Of a DNA stretch of 64,000 nucleotides, positions 45,984 through 57,732 are shown in pieces (position 1 is the stretch's first letter; every line of letters starts with the position of its first letter). Location: NCBI GenBank assembly GCA_015039365.1, contig WION01000035.1, positions 186,001 through 250,000 on the forward strand. The letters run 5' to 3'. Made by a program: the position numbers and the translations under genes. Below the pieces are notes generated by a model. That model ran no database searches, was not told where the DNA came from, and saw only the letters and a list, made by a program, of their open reading frames with translations. Source of the DNA: Amanita rubescens (Eukaryota > Basidiomycota > Agaricomycetes > Agaricales > Amanitaceae).

Positions 45984-48900
45984 ATGGCTGGCAAGTCAGA
46001 AGGTTTTTTTCAAGGGGCCCACCACTTCAATGTGATAGGTGGCCAGTTTATAGAGGTTCTTTGGTTTAAATGTATCTTATGTGGAGTCTGTTAATAACCC
46101 TCACTCAAGATAAATCATTTGAATGATCAACCTTCTTCAAACACTGCTTTACCACCTTTACCACCTTTGAAGCTACCTAGTGCTTCCTTTACAGGTCGTT
46201 ATGAATACTTGCAAAGACTGAAGATCCATTTTACCTCCTGTAATGAGGGAAAAAGGAAAGTATTCCTCTTGCATGGTCTAGGAGGCATTGGCAAAACTCA
46301 AATTTGCCTTAAATTCATTGAAGAAAATCCTGAATTGTGAGTGTACTGACACTGACCAATTGCATGTACAATGAATAAATTATTCAAGATTTTTGGATGT
46401 ATTCTGGATTGATGCTTCTTCAGAAAGTAACATTGAGCTTGGACTCAAGCAGATAGCAGAAGCCTACAATGCCTCTTTAGAGGCAAAAGCATCAACTAGA
46501 TCTATCCTCCAATGGATTTCCAACAGAGCCAAGTGGCTTATTGTCTATGATGGTGCAGATGGACAATACTCAGTGGTTGAGAAAAATCTCCCATCTGGAA
46601 AGGCAGGAAATATCTTGATAACTAGCAGAAATGCTGAATTAAAGAGAATCACACTGAACAAGAATTCAATGGAGGTTGTTGACATGGCAAATGAAGAGGC
46701 TGTTTCCTTGCTTTTACAATCAGCCATGGTTGAAGAAGCACCTGACTGCACCTCAGCTGATATGGCCAGGAAGCTAGTATCAGAATTGGGTGGAATTCCA
46801 CTTGCCATTGACCAAGCAGGGGGTTATATGCATTCCTGTGGTTGTGGCATTGATGATTATCTGGAATTGTATGCAAAGCATAGAGATGAATTAATGTCAA
46901 GTCCAAAGTTCAGAGGTGCATCAGATTATGGAAATTTTACATATGGAACATGGGATGTTGCAATGGATGAAATTGAGAGGATTGCTGGAAAGGGCATAGA
47001 AAGAGAAGCTCATGCAGCACAAAATGCCATCAATCTATTGAGAATCTTTGCATTTCTGGATCATGCCAATATACCAGAAGAATTATTCAAGAATGCTGCT
47101 GAGAACTACATGAAAAGAAATGTAGACAAAGAAGAAGAGAATGGTCTTCCATTATCAGTGAAACTATTGGATGATAAGACCTTGTTCTTGAGTGAGGAAG
47201 GTGTATGGGATAGACTTCACTTTCTTGAAGGGATTCAAGTCTTGCTATCTTTTTCCTTGATCAAATCCCAGAATCACCTGTATTCAATGCATCTATTAGT
47301 GAATGCATGGAACAGGAGCAGGCTACCAAAGGGAGAAATTTCAGATTTATATCAGAAAGCAAGAGCAGTGTTAGCTTGCTCAATAGGTCTTGACAATGAC
47401 AATGATAACTATTCATTTTGTCAAATGCTTGTACCACATCTTAGGTCAAGCACTTTACATGGATTACAAATGAATTTGGAGAGCACCTATTATGATGATG
47501 AGTGTGAAAGATTTTCATCTCTTTATCATGATATGGGTGACTGGAATGCAAGGGAAAAGTTGTTGCAGACAATAGTAAATGAGAGAAAGGCAAGGCTTGG
47601 GTACCATCACTTACAGACTCTTACAAGCATGACCAATTTGGCAAACCTATACAATCATCAAAGAAGATGGGATGTGGGAGAGAAACTGCTCTTGGAAGTG
47701 ATGGATATAAGCAACTCAAAACTTGGGCCAGAGGATCCATGCACTCTTTGGAGCATGAGGAGTTTGGCAAAGATATACCATGATCAAGGAAGATGGGATG
47801 AGACAGAAAAGCTGCATTTGGAAGTGACGAATATAAGAAAAACAAAGCTTGGGGTGGACCATCCAAGTACTCTGCAGAGCATGAGCAATCTGGCACACAT
47901 ATACACTCACCAAGGAAGATGGGATGTGGCAGAGAAGCTGCAGTTGGAAGTGGTGAATGTAACAAAAACAAAGTTTGGGCTAGACTATCCAGATACTCTT
48001 GAGAGCATGAACAGTTTGGCACACATATACAGTGATCAAGGAAGATGGGATGTGGCAGAGAAGCTGCAGTTGGAAGTGGTGAATGTAACAAAAACAAACC
48101 CTAGGCTGGATCATCCACACACTCTCAGGAGCATGATCAATTTGGCAAACACATACAGTAAGCAAGGGAGAAGGGATGAGGCAGAGAAGCTACAGTTGGA
48201 AGTGATGACTACAAGTAAAACAAAGCTTGGGTTGGACCATCCAGTCACTCTTGAGAGTATGAACAGTTTGGCAAACACATACAGTGATCAAGGGAGATGG
48301 GATGATGCAGTGAAGCTGCAGTTGGAAGTGATGAATGCAAGAAAATTGAAGCTTGGGCTGGACCATCCAGAAACTCTTGAGAGTATGAACAGTTTGGCAA
48401 ACACATACAGTGATCAAGGGAGATGGGATGATGCAGAAAAGCTGTATTTAGATGTGATTGATACAAGTAAAACAAAGCTTGGGTTGAACCATCAAGACAC
48501 TCTTAGGAGTATGAACAAGTTGGAAAACATATATCATGATCAAGGAAGATGGGATGAGGCAGAGAAGCTGTGTTTGGAAGTGATGAATGCAAGAAAAACA
48601 AAGCTTGGGCTGGACCATCCAGACACCCTTAAGACTTGGAGCATCATGAACAGTTTGGCACACATATACAGTCGTCAAGGAAGATGGGATGAGGCTGAGA
48701 AGCTATATTTAGAAGTGATCAATACAAGTAAAACAAAGCTTGGGTTGGACCATCCAGACACTCTTGGGAGCATGAACAACTTGGCAAAGATGTACCATGA
48801 TCAAGGAATATGGGATGATGCAAAGAAGCTGCATTTGGAAGTACTGAATAATAATAAAATGAAGCTTGGGCTGGACCATCCAGACACTCTTGAGAGCATG

Positions 48901-50277
48901 AACAGTTTGGCACACATATACACTCATCAAGGAAGATGGGATGATGCAGAGAAGCTGTATCTAGAAGTGATCAATACAAGTAAAATAAAGCTTGGGTTGG
49001 ACCATCCAGACACTCTTGGGAGCATGAACAAGTTGGCAAAGTTATATCATGATAAAAGAAGATGGGATGAGGCAGAGAAGCTACATTTGGAAGTGATGAA
49101 TGCAAGAAAAACAAAGCTTGGGCTGGACCATCCAGACACTCTTGGGAGCATGAACAATTTGGCACACATATACACTCATCAAGAAAGATGGGATGATGCA
49201 GAGAAGCTGTATCTAGAAGTGATCAATACAAGTAAAATAAAGCTTGGGTTGGACCATCCAGACACTCTTGGGAGCATGAACAAGTTGGCAAAGATATATC
49301 ATGATAAAAGAAGATGGGATGAGGCAGAGAAGCTACATTTGGAAGTGATGAATGCAAGAAAATCAAAGCTTGGGCTGGACCATCCAGACACTCTTGGGAG
49401 CATGAACAATTTGGCACACATATACACTCATCAAGAAAGATGGGATGATGCAGAGAAGCTGTATCTAGAAGTGATCAATACAAGTAAAATAAAGCTTGGG
49501 TTGGACCATCCAGACACTCTTGGGAGCATGGACAAGTTGGCAAAGATATATCATGATAAAGGAAGATGGGATGAGGCAGAGAAGCTACATTTGGAAGTGA
49601 TGAATGCAAGAAAATCAAAGCTTGGGCTGGACCATCCAGACACTCTTGGGAGCATGAACAATTTGGCAAAGATATATCATAATAAAGGCAGATGGGATGA
49701 AGCAGAGAAGCTGCATTTGGAAGTGATAAATACAAGAAAAGCAAAGCTTGGACAGGACCATCCAGACACTCTTGGGAGCATGAACAATTTGGCTGACATG
49801 TACAATCATCAAGGAAGATGGGATGAGGCAGAGAAGCTGCAGTTGGAAGTGATGAATATAGGAAAAACAAATCTTGGGTTAGACCATCCAAAGATGCATA
49901 CTATCATGGCCACCTTGGCTGAAATCTACATGAGTCAGAAAAAATGGGATGAGGCAGAGAAGTTGTGGGTAGAAGTGATGGAAAAAAGCAAAACAAAGCT
50001 TGGGCTAGACCATCCATACACTCTAGACTGCATGGCCAATTTGGCATTGACATATAGGGGTCAGGAAAAATGGGATGAAGCACAGGCCTTGTTATCCCAT
50101 GCTGTTGAGCATATGCAACGAGCTCTGGGGCATCAACACCCAACTACCCTTCATTTTGTGGAAAAACTTGATGATCTTTCCAAAGCATGGGCTAAGATGG
50201 ATTCACAAGTGATAGCACCATTGGTATGCCTTGCAGCTTACACTTATATGCTTACAATTCACTTACACTTGATATAG
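45984..50277 (+). CDS. STAND/NLR-like protein: N-terminal GAHHF motif, NB-ARC NTPase, about 21 TPR units
   Basis: Exons 45984-46055, 46110-46336 and 46389-50277 join in frame. The first exon encodes MAGKSEGFFQGAHHFNVIGG, resembling the short N-terminal motif seen on many Agaricomycete STAND proteins. The NTPase has Walker A VFLLHGLGGIGKTQ, a Walker-B-like WLIVYDGAD, LITSRN and GGIPLAIDQAGGYM (GLPL). From about residue 480 roughly 21 TPR units of 42 residues follow, of kinesin-light-chain type (for example GRWDEAEKLHLEVMNARK, LGLDHPDTLGSMNNLAHIY). Middle units are almost identical at DNA level in a 252-bp two-unit period. Fungal proteins of this plan are thought to be self/non-self or stress receptors; ligand and effector here are unknown. 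The gene is strongly CpG-depleted but its frame is intact. Confidence 0.85.
47580..50140 (+). repeat. 126-bp TPR-coding tandem repeats with a 252-bp higher-order period
   Basis: About 21 units of 42 codons. Between about 48700 and 49650 alternate units (LAHIY type and LAKIY type) recur as a 252-bp dimer, nearly identical three to four times. One unit near 48628-48640 carries a 9-bp insertion giving LKTWSIMN in place of L-SMN. Outer units are more diverged. Confidence 0.9.
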
Positions 50278-50481
50278 CCTGAGCTTGCCCAGTCCAATGA
50301 TCAGTTAGAGACAACAGCACCTCAGCACAACTTCAGGAAGAAAGTATGGAAGTTATTATGCCCTTGCCTTATGTAGTTCAATACATCTGTGTTCACCATG
50401 TAGTATTGAGCTGAGAAATAAAAGGTTCACATTTAATTCTTTAAGAGAAACACAGCATTGAATTACGCTATTTACATAACT

Positions 50482-51779
50482 CTACACATGTCCAAAAAAT
50501 CTCTGATTCACGACAGCCATCAATTCTTGGGCGTACCTGATCCCCTCTTCAGGACAGTGACCAGGGGAGGGAGCGTCGACGGGGTTGAATGACCCATCGA
50601 TGACAGAGCCTTGGAGGTTGAACCATATGTTGGCTTCATTCAAGTATTTACCGTGTGAGCAATCGAAGGAATGCATCACCTACAAGTCACCGTCGTAAGT
50701 TTGATATACTTCAGGTCAGGAAGAGGGATGTTAGATAAGCTTACACCAAAGGCGGATGATAGAGCGGATTGAAGCTCGGAGAGGGAGTAGGTTCTGTGGC
50801 TGGAAGGCGTAATACCCACGTTGGAGAGAGCGTTGTAGATGTCGTATTTCTGGTGAACTGGTCAATGACACGCGCAAAAATGGGTGCGGAAGGGATGAGG
50901 TTTACCTGGAGAAGCCCGACGGTGGTTTGGAAAAACGCGACGGTTTCGGCTCCCGTTGGGCTGTCTGGGGAAGACAGCTTGGGTTCAAGGTGTAGATCGA
51001 CTGACTCACCTGTAGCACGTTCCGTGCTTATCCCATTCGTGCTAAGCTCGGGTGTGAGATACGAGATAGTGGTTACAGCACAAAGCAAGGTTTTACCTCC
51101 CAGCAATTCCGGCCGTGGTTGTCGGTCCAGTATGTCTGCATGAACGACAAGGTATCACCTGTACCTTGGTCGCTAAGTAACTATGGCAATGATATCAGCT
51201 GGCGCGGCTGAGGAAGAAAAAATAGTCATACACCGCCTATATTGGTATAATCGCGCGAAGGATCGCATCCTTTACTATCGCAGCTGCCCAAAGAGTCAGC
51301 GCAAAAGATGCACAAATGGACATGCTCTTACTGGTTAGGCCACAATCCTAATAACCGGGTGCCAGGGTAAGTTGACACTCACCACCTAGCAACGACACTC
51401 ACCAAGATGTATAGCCCAACTATCGGAAGGCCCGCTAGGCGAATGCGTACCCCAAAACTACATACACACGCGCGCGCGTATCAGCAACATGACAAAAGAC
51501 CGTCATAATCCAATTGACAAACCTGTGTCAAAGAGATGAGACCCTGCAAAAATAAATGAAATGAGAAATTTGTCATCCTTTTTGTTTAAATTCCCCGACT
51601 TACCCCGGGATATTCGTAACAACACAAGTTTGACGTGTCAGCGTTGGGCGAACACGACGCTGGAGAGTTGGTGGGGCAACTACTAGACGCGAGGGACGGC
51701 GAGAGGGAAAAGGGTTGAACTTGAAGGAACCCGTCTGGACGGGTAAAGGCCGACGCCGACGCAGCCAAGACGGCAACAT
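50482..51779 (-). CDS. Secreted RNase T2-family ribonuclease, start frame-broken
   Basis: Minus-strand exons give SCSPNADTSNLCCYEYPGG, LISLTQ, FWGTHSPSGPSDSWAIH, GLWPN (first catalytic segment), GSCDSKGCDPSRDYTN, DTLSFMQTYWTDNHGRNCWE, HEWDKHGTCY (second catalytic segment with both histidines), PTGAETVAFFQTTVGLLQ, HQKYDIYNALSNVGITPSS and a C-terminal SHGKYLNEANIWFNLQGSV region ending at 50482. The active-site pattern supports an RNA-cleaving, secreted or vacuolar enzyme. The in-frame signal peptide (LAASASAFTRPDGF) has no ATG. The ATG at 51779 reads MLPS and would join it if one T were restored near 51766 (TCTTGG versus TCTTTGG). A one-base sequence error or mutation at that spot is likely. 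Confidence 0.8.
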
Positions 51780-51849
51780 AAACAGGAAGGAGAGAGCAGC
51801 GTGGTAGCAGTGATGGTGGAAATACCAAGTGGGGAACGTTCACCTTCAA

Positions 51850-52145
51850 CTCATTTATTTAGTTCTGGTGTGAAAATCAGTGGGTTGCGTCCGGATAGAA
51901 AGGACATCATCGCTGGCCGCAGGACACTCAACCCAGCTCTGTGGCGTAGCGAAGGAAGATTAGACCCTGGTTATCTCACTTCCTTTCTTGGGGACTGTAT
52001 ATGTCATGCGTAACTAGCAGGGATTGCTGATGGGGAGAAACGCAAAGTTGCGACCACATGGTACCTGAGCGCACCGCGTTCGACACGAAAGACACGCGCC
52101 GAGTGCAACCGAACATAAGTTACACTCTTTCAGTGCAGTCCACGT
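51850..52145. other. Intergenic, nothing recognised
   Basis: Promoter side of the RNase T2 gene. No gene or repeat seen. Confidence 0.4.
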
Positions 52146-52642
52146 TTATGACCATACGGAAAAAATCAATTGAATACAACAGCATGGTGAGATTACGATT
52201 GGTGATGGTGCTCGGATGGGCGCGAAAGCGTCCTGCGAGGTCCTTATGGTCTCTGCGCACGGATGATCGGCAACTGTAGAGAGTCCGGGTGGATTGTCCG
52301 GGATTTCGTCGAGCGAGCTGGGGTCCCTCCGGCTGAGCCTGGAAGCCTGGGAGGAGCGAATGGTCGAGACCTCTTCGATCGGGGGTAACTGGGCAAGCAC
52401 GGTGGAGTTTCGATTTCGAGAGCCGCATGATTGAATCGTACATGGAAGGCGGGTTGAGGACTGCGTTTGGATCAACGGAAAAAGGGCTGAAGCGAATGGA
52501 ATGGAGGAGGTAGAGGGAAAGACCCGATCTGGTCCTAGGCGCTTTGGTTTCTTGGGCAAGTCAGGAGCGAGCTTTGCAAAAAGGACGTCACGGCCGTTGG
52601 TGTTGCCTGGTGAGGCTGGATACGCAAAGTAGGGGTGGATTC
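52146..52642 (-). pseudogene. Hypothetical coding fragment cut off at a duplication breakpoint
   Basis: An open minus-strand frame reads GIHPYFAYPASPGNTNGRDV, LFAKLAPDLPKKPKRLGPDR, then Ser-rich sequence to a stop at 52146. No family is recognised. Going upstream on that strand, the frame loses its coding character exactly where the duplicated block starts (52645), which suggests that its 5' part was replaced or displaced by the duplication. No start codon is visible. Confidence 0.35.
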
Positions 52643-52644
52643 CT

Positions 52645-53390
52645 GTGCAGTACGTAGTTGCGTGCGAACCTGATCTGAGTCGCTGCTACGATGTGAGTAC
52701 CTGACCCATTCAGAGTCGGCGGTGACAGTCAAATCGTATCAGCGAGCTCGCAACTTCTATGAAGGACTTGTGAAAAAGACTGGGTAACCACATCGTCTTC
52801 CAAGTTCCCTCGCGACTGACATCAGAATAGAGGTCGAGTTCTTGACTTGGGCGACAAACCTCCCGAACCTCATTCTCGGTACTGTCCTCGAAACCCTTGA
52901 TCATGAAGTCATCGTATCGCAGAACCTCGACGTGACGGCGCAATCCTTGGTTGAACAAGATGGCAATGCAAGCAACGAAACGATCGCAAGGGAACTACAT
53001 GCGAAGCTCAAGGCACAGAAAGTGAAAATGAGAACGTTGAATGTCGAACATATCGTTCCGCAGGGTAGTAAAGCGAGCAAGGCTTCGCAGGCTTGGTTCG
53101 AGGCAGAGACTCTTGCGGAGGGAAGAGCGAAAATACGGGATGTGAGTCGGAGTTTGTCAATGAATAACATCATGAATATTCAAAATTGTCAGGTCGAGGC
53201 TGCCAGCACATTTGTCAGTCGGTATGTATCTGAAGTTCCTCAGCCTCCTCCGACAATCGAGACAAGAGATATCAGTCTTCCCCAGGTAACTGCCGCTTTT
53301 CAATTTTGTCGCTTATGTCTCACAGCCTTTTTTTAGGTCGAGGGCATTGTGCAAAAGGCTCGCATGAGATCTAGACCAATTCGAGTATGA
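52645..53390 (+). pseudogene. von Willebrand A gene copy 2, 5'-truncated
   Basis: It contains only the exons downstream of the vWA domain: YVVACEPDLSRCYD, the short RARNFYEG exon, LPNLILGTVLETLDHEVIVS, the Lys-rich coil and the final exon to the stop at 53388-53390. The MIDAS-bearing exons and promoter are absent because the duplication began inside the gene at 52645. The retained exons remain open, which suggests a recent event. It is unlikely to be functional. Confidence 0.8.
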
Positions 53391-53939
53391 GTGCTTTAGT
53401 ATTGACACGGCTCCTCATGCATCCGGAACCCCTGTTTTTCGTTCGGTACGATTATATATGGATGTCTATATCCTGGATACAATCAATTACACATCCGGAG
53501 TAACTATGGATTTGTTACTCATACTGGACTTTGCCAAGAGGTGAGTCGCCGTACCCATTAAGGAAAGACGTGTGCTGGGTGATTGGAATGATCGGCAATT
53601 CATCGATCAGGTACTTGTACGAGTCAGAGGATGTAAGTTCCATTCTGGCACTGCACGAGATCCTATTGCGTTAATCGATGAGTAGCACTCCAGCTTTTTT
53701 AATCTCGGTTGTCTCTAGAACCTTCGGATGATCGGTATCATAAGCACGCATCTTCCGCAGCTGTAGGGCGCAGTCAATTAAGCATTAAATCTGACCTTGA
53801 CCATTTGGTGCCTCGTCTACTAGTTGAATTGGTCGATTGACGTTCTTGAAGGGAATGGTGAAATGAAGAAAGGATTCATATCACCTTATCTGCGGGAGAA
53901 CCCCCTGCGGTGTTTTAGACTGACTCATGGGTGAAAGCA
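52645..53939 (+). repeat. Segmental duplication, second copy
   Basis: Nearly identical to 42798-44095, differing by scattered substitutions and small indels (for example the ACACTAGC of copy 1 near 43009 is missing near 52855). Same orientation. It carries the truncated vWA copy. Confidence 0.9.
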
Positions 53940-54032
53940 GAGAAGTCGCCGAAGAACCCCATATGATGTCGAACGGACCGTGGTGTCCCATATAAGGTTC
54001 AACTGAAGGTCTCAGTTATTTGCTTTCTCGAC

Positions 54033-55443
54033 ATGACTTCGTCAACAACTCCAGGCAAACCCCTGTAAGATTTCTTCTTGCAATTAGCTATTCATCCAAC
54101 CGATTCTTGTGTTTCCAAGCGACGTTCTTTTCCTGCAGGATTCCACAGGCAGTCAAGGACCCTACATTGACACAGCTCGCGCAGAAATAAGGAATATATG
54201 TGTATCCCTGACGCAACAAGGCAACTTTGCACCAGGCGATCTCAGATTTGGCGTTGTCGCATTTCGGGATCATCCTCCACAGGATCAATCTTTCGTCACG
54301 AAAACTTTAACACCTCGTCCTGGTTCCAACCCTGAACAAGTTGGTTTCGTTGCTGACCCCGGTATCGTGGCAAATGTTCTAAGTACTCTGTCGGCATCTG
54401 GTGGTGGTGACGGTCCTGAAGCTTCCACCGACGCATTACAGACGAGTTTAACAGCTGACTGGAGGGATGGTGCATCCAGAGTCGTAATTCTCATTACCGA
54501 TGCTCCACCACATGGTCTTGGTGAAAGCAGTGATGGGTTTCCAAACGGCTGTCCTCTTGGTGAGTAACCTAGCATATTTTGGAGGAGGCTTAACATTCAT
54601 TGCCACAGGACTTGATCCATTACGCGTTGTGTCCTCGATGGCCAATATTGGAATCACCCTCGTATGTAGATTGAATCCACTGTGCCTATTCCAGCGCTGA
54701 TCAAGTTGTAGTATGTAATAGCATGTGAACCCTCTCTGAGTCACTACAGTGTGAGTCCTCTACTATCTCAGAACTAACTTTGATTTTCATATTGTGTCAG
54801 CGAGCTCGCAGCTTTTACGACGGACTTGCCAAAAAGACTGGGTAAAGAGACTTTTTTGTTTCTCGCTATCAGGCTGACGTTGCAATAGTGGCCGCATTCT
54901 TGACCTGGGAGGCTCCGGAAATCTCCCAAACCTCATCCTCGGTAGCATACTCGAAACGATGGATCATGAAGCAATCGTTTCGCGAAACCTCAATGTTGTG
55001 CGGTCATTGGTCGAACAAGACAGCAGTGCAAGCAACGAAACAATCGCAAGAGAACTGCACGCAAAGCTTAAGGCACAGAATGTGCAAATGAGAACATTAA
55101 ATGTTGAACATGTCGTTCCACAGGACAGTAGAGTGAGCCAGAATGCACAAGCTTGGTTTGAGGCGGAGACTCTTGCGGAAGGAAGAGCAATGGCATCAAA
55201 TGTAAGACTCGTCGTTGATGAATAACATTGTGGATTATTGACAGTTATCAGGCTCAAGCTGGCAGCCGTTACGTCTCTAGCACCCCTCAGGCTGCCCCAA
55301 CGATCGAGACAAGAGATATCAGTCTTCCCCAGGCGGGTATTCCCAATTTTATTGGTGAATTCGTATCTAAGGATGGATATTTTTTTTAGGTCGAGGGAAT
55401 TGTACAGAAGACCCGCATGAGATCTAGACCGACGCGAGCATGA
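54033..55443 (+). CDS. von Willebrand factor A domain protein, copy 3
   Basis: Same exon plan as copies 1 and 4. The first exon is MTSSTTPGKP, spliced (GTAAGA donor) to LDVLFLQDSTGSQGPYIDTA, in which DSTGS is a MIDAS-like site. AEIRNICVSLTQQGNFAPGD, FGVVAFRDHPPQ, PGSNPEQVGFVADPG and RVVILITDAPPHGLGESSD follow, then LDPLRVVSSMANIGITL, YVIACEPSLSHYS-like, RARSFYDGLAKKTG and GRILDLGGSGNLPNLILG exons and a C-terminal coil. The stop is at 55441-55443. It is closest to copy 4, about 500 bp downstream, so these two look like a tandem pair. Ligand unknown. Intron positions were read by comparison between copies, so small errors in exon limits are possible. Confidence 0.75.
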
Positions 55444-55935
55444 GCGCTTGAACTGTGACATTAGACATAGTCATTCTGACGTTTGGCCAGTCGGTGATTG
55501 TATAGTAGTCCTAAGTTTGGTTCAAATTGCACGATATGGATGGTCAACTGAACCTGTGTTTTTACAATTATTAACGTGACTGTGACTATGATGGTCACTG
55601 CCACCACTCCGCCCAAATTGAACATAAGCACAACAATCTGGCACTTTGACTCAATGGAAGTTCTAAGTGACGAAGGTACGTCCAGTAACTCAGCGTTGGC
55701 GCAGCTTCCCAAAGTTCAGTTGACCAGAATGATCTTCAACATGACAACCGTGCACAATTGTCCGCTTGAGAAAGGCAGGAATACAATCTTCCGTAGAACA
55801 TCAATCGAGAGAGAAGAGGCTGTGTTCGGTACCGGTGCTTTTTGCTGTCAGATGGTCAAAAAACGCCCTGACTGCGCCGCCCCTATTTAAGCCCCTTGGT
55901 GAAGATCCCCGGTTCTTTGTTTCTTACCCCTCAAC

Positions 55936-57360
55936 ATGGCTTCCTCGAGTACCCCTGGCAAACCCCTGTAAGACTCTTTCATGCAATGATCCATTGGCCC
56001 AACTGATCGTCGTGTTTCTTAAAGGGACGTGCTTTTCCTGCAGGATTTCACTGGCAGTCAACAGCCCTACATTGACACAGCTCGCGCAGAAATAAGGAAT
56101 ATATGTGTTACCCTAACGCAACAGGGCAACTTTGCACAAGGGGATCTCAGATTTGGCGTTGTCGCATTCCGAGATCATCCTCCACAGGATAGTTCTTTCG
56201 TCACGAAAACTTTAACACCTCGTCCTGGTTCCAACCCTGAACAAGTTGGTTTCGTTGCTGACCCCGGTGTCGTGGCACATGTTCTAAACACACTGATGGC
56301 ATCTGGTGGTGGTGACGGACCCGAAGCTGCCACAGATGCTTTACAGACGAGTTTAACGGCGGACTGGAGGGATGGCGCATCTAGAGTCGCAATTCTTATT
56401 ACCGATGCTCCACCACATGGTCTCGGCGAGAATGGTGATGGGTTTCCAAATGGCTGTCCTCTTGGTGAGTAACCTAGCATATTTTGGAGTATGCTCAATA
56501 TCCACTGCCAAAGGACTTGATCCATTATGTGTTGTGTCCTCGATGGCCAATGTTGGAATTACCCTCGTACGTCGATCTGAGTCTACTGTCGATCTCGTCG
56601 CTGAAATATGACATAGTATGTAATAGCTTGCGAACCTAGTCTGAGCCACTACAATGTGAGCTATGTAATCTTCCAAATTCAAATTCAACATTCTCATTGC
56701 ATCAGCGAGCTCGTAGCTTTTACGATGGAGTTGCCAGAAAGACTGGGTAAAGAAACTCTTATCTTTCTCATGATTAGACTGAAATCTCATTAGCGGTCGC
56801 ATCCTTGACCTGGGCGGCACCGGCAATCTCCCAAACCTCATCCTCGGCACGATCCTTGAAACAATTGACCATGAGGCTATCATTTCGGAGAACCTCGAAG
56901 TCGTACAGTCATTGGTTGAACAAGACCGCAGTGCAAGCAACGAAACGATTGCAAAGCAGTTGTTCGCGAAGCTTAAGGCTCGGAGTGTTCAAATGAGAAC
57001 ATTGAATGTTGAGCATGTTGTTCCACAAGATAAAACGGCGAGCCAAAATGCACAAGCTTGGTTTGAGGCGGAGACCCTTGAGGACGCAAGAGGAAAGGTG
57101 ATAGATGTAAGTCTTATCGTTGATGGATTATACTGTAGTTTACTGACTGTTATCAGGTTCAAGCCAGCCGGTTTACCAGGCGCAAAACCCGTGGCGCTCC
57201 CCAGGCTCAGGCTGCCCCAACGATCGAGACGAAACATATTAGTCTTTCCCAAGTGAGTATTCCCAAATTTTTGGTGCACTTGTATTCAATCATGCATATC
57301 TTTTCCCAGGTCGAGGGAATCGTGCAAAAGACTCGCATGAGATCATCTAGACCGACATGA
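55936..57360 (+). CDS. von Willebrand factor A domain protein, copy 4
   Basis: The first exon is MASSSTPGKP, spliced to LDVLFLQDFTGSQQPYIDTA (MIDAS-like DFTGS). The vWA body contains FGVVAFRDHPPQDSSF, AHVLNTLMASGGGDGPEAA and RVAILITDAPPHGLGENGD. The exons that follow match copies 1 and 3: LDPLCVVSSMANVGITL, YVIACEPSLSHYN, RARSFYDGVARKTG, GRILDLGGTGNLPNLILG, a coil with NETIAKQLFAKLKARSVQM and a final VEGIVQKTRMRSSRPT. The stop is at 57358-57360. The frame is intact. The paralogues differ mostly in the MIDAS loop and the C-terminal coil. A terminal-inverted-repeat element begins 98 bp after the stop. Confidence 0.75.
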
Positions 57361-57732
57361 GGGTAGCGCTTGAGCGTTGATGTTGAGACGAATGTGAAGA
57401 ACCATGATTGCGTGCCCTAAATTTGTTTATACATTGTACAATAAGTATGGATGTTGTCAGACTCCTACCCAGTCTCACGGAGCGGTCTTGACGATGTTAT
57501 GTAAGACGTTCGCTCCAGGGAGACTGGTACTTAACAATAGTAAACAAATGATTGAGGCTGCCGAGCTGTCACGCCCCAATCATATTCTCTTTTCTTTTCT
57601 CTGGGCTCGTGTACACTCTATATAATCTAGCTTTGAAAATGAAATTGAGAATGTTGCTGCCTCCATGCCTGTTTAAGCTGAGCTGCCCAGGTGGGATTGG
57701 TCTATATGTAACCGGTGGTGCTGTATTATAAT

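Noticed and set aside
47621..50143. Minus-strand Cys-rich frames (CSCSQECLDGPAQAL) repeating every 252 bp
   Set aside because: Antisense shadows of the TPR repeats. The plus-strand frame is a continuous 1294-codon reading with TPR consensus.
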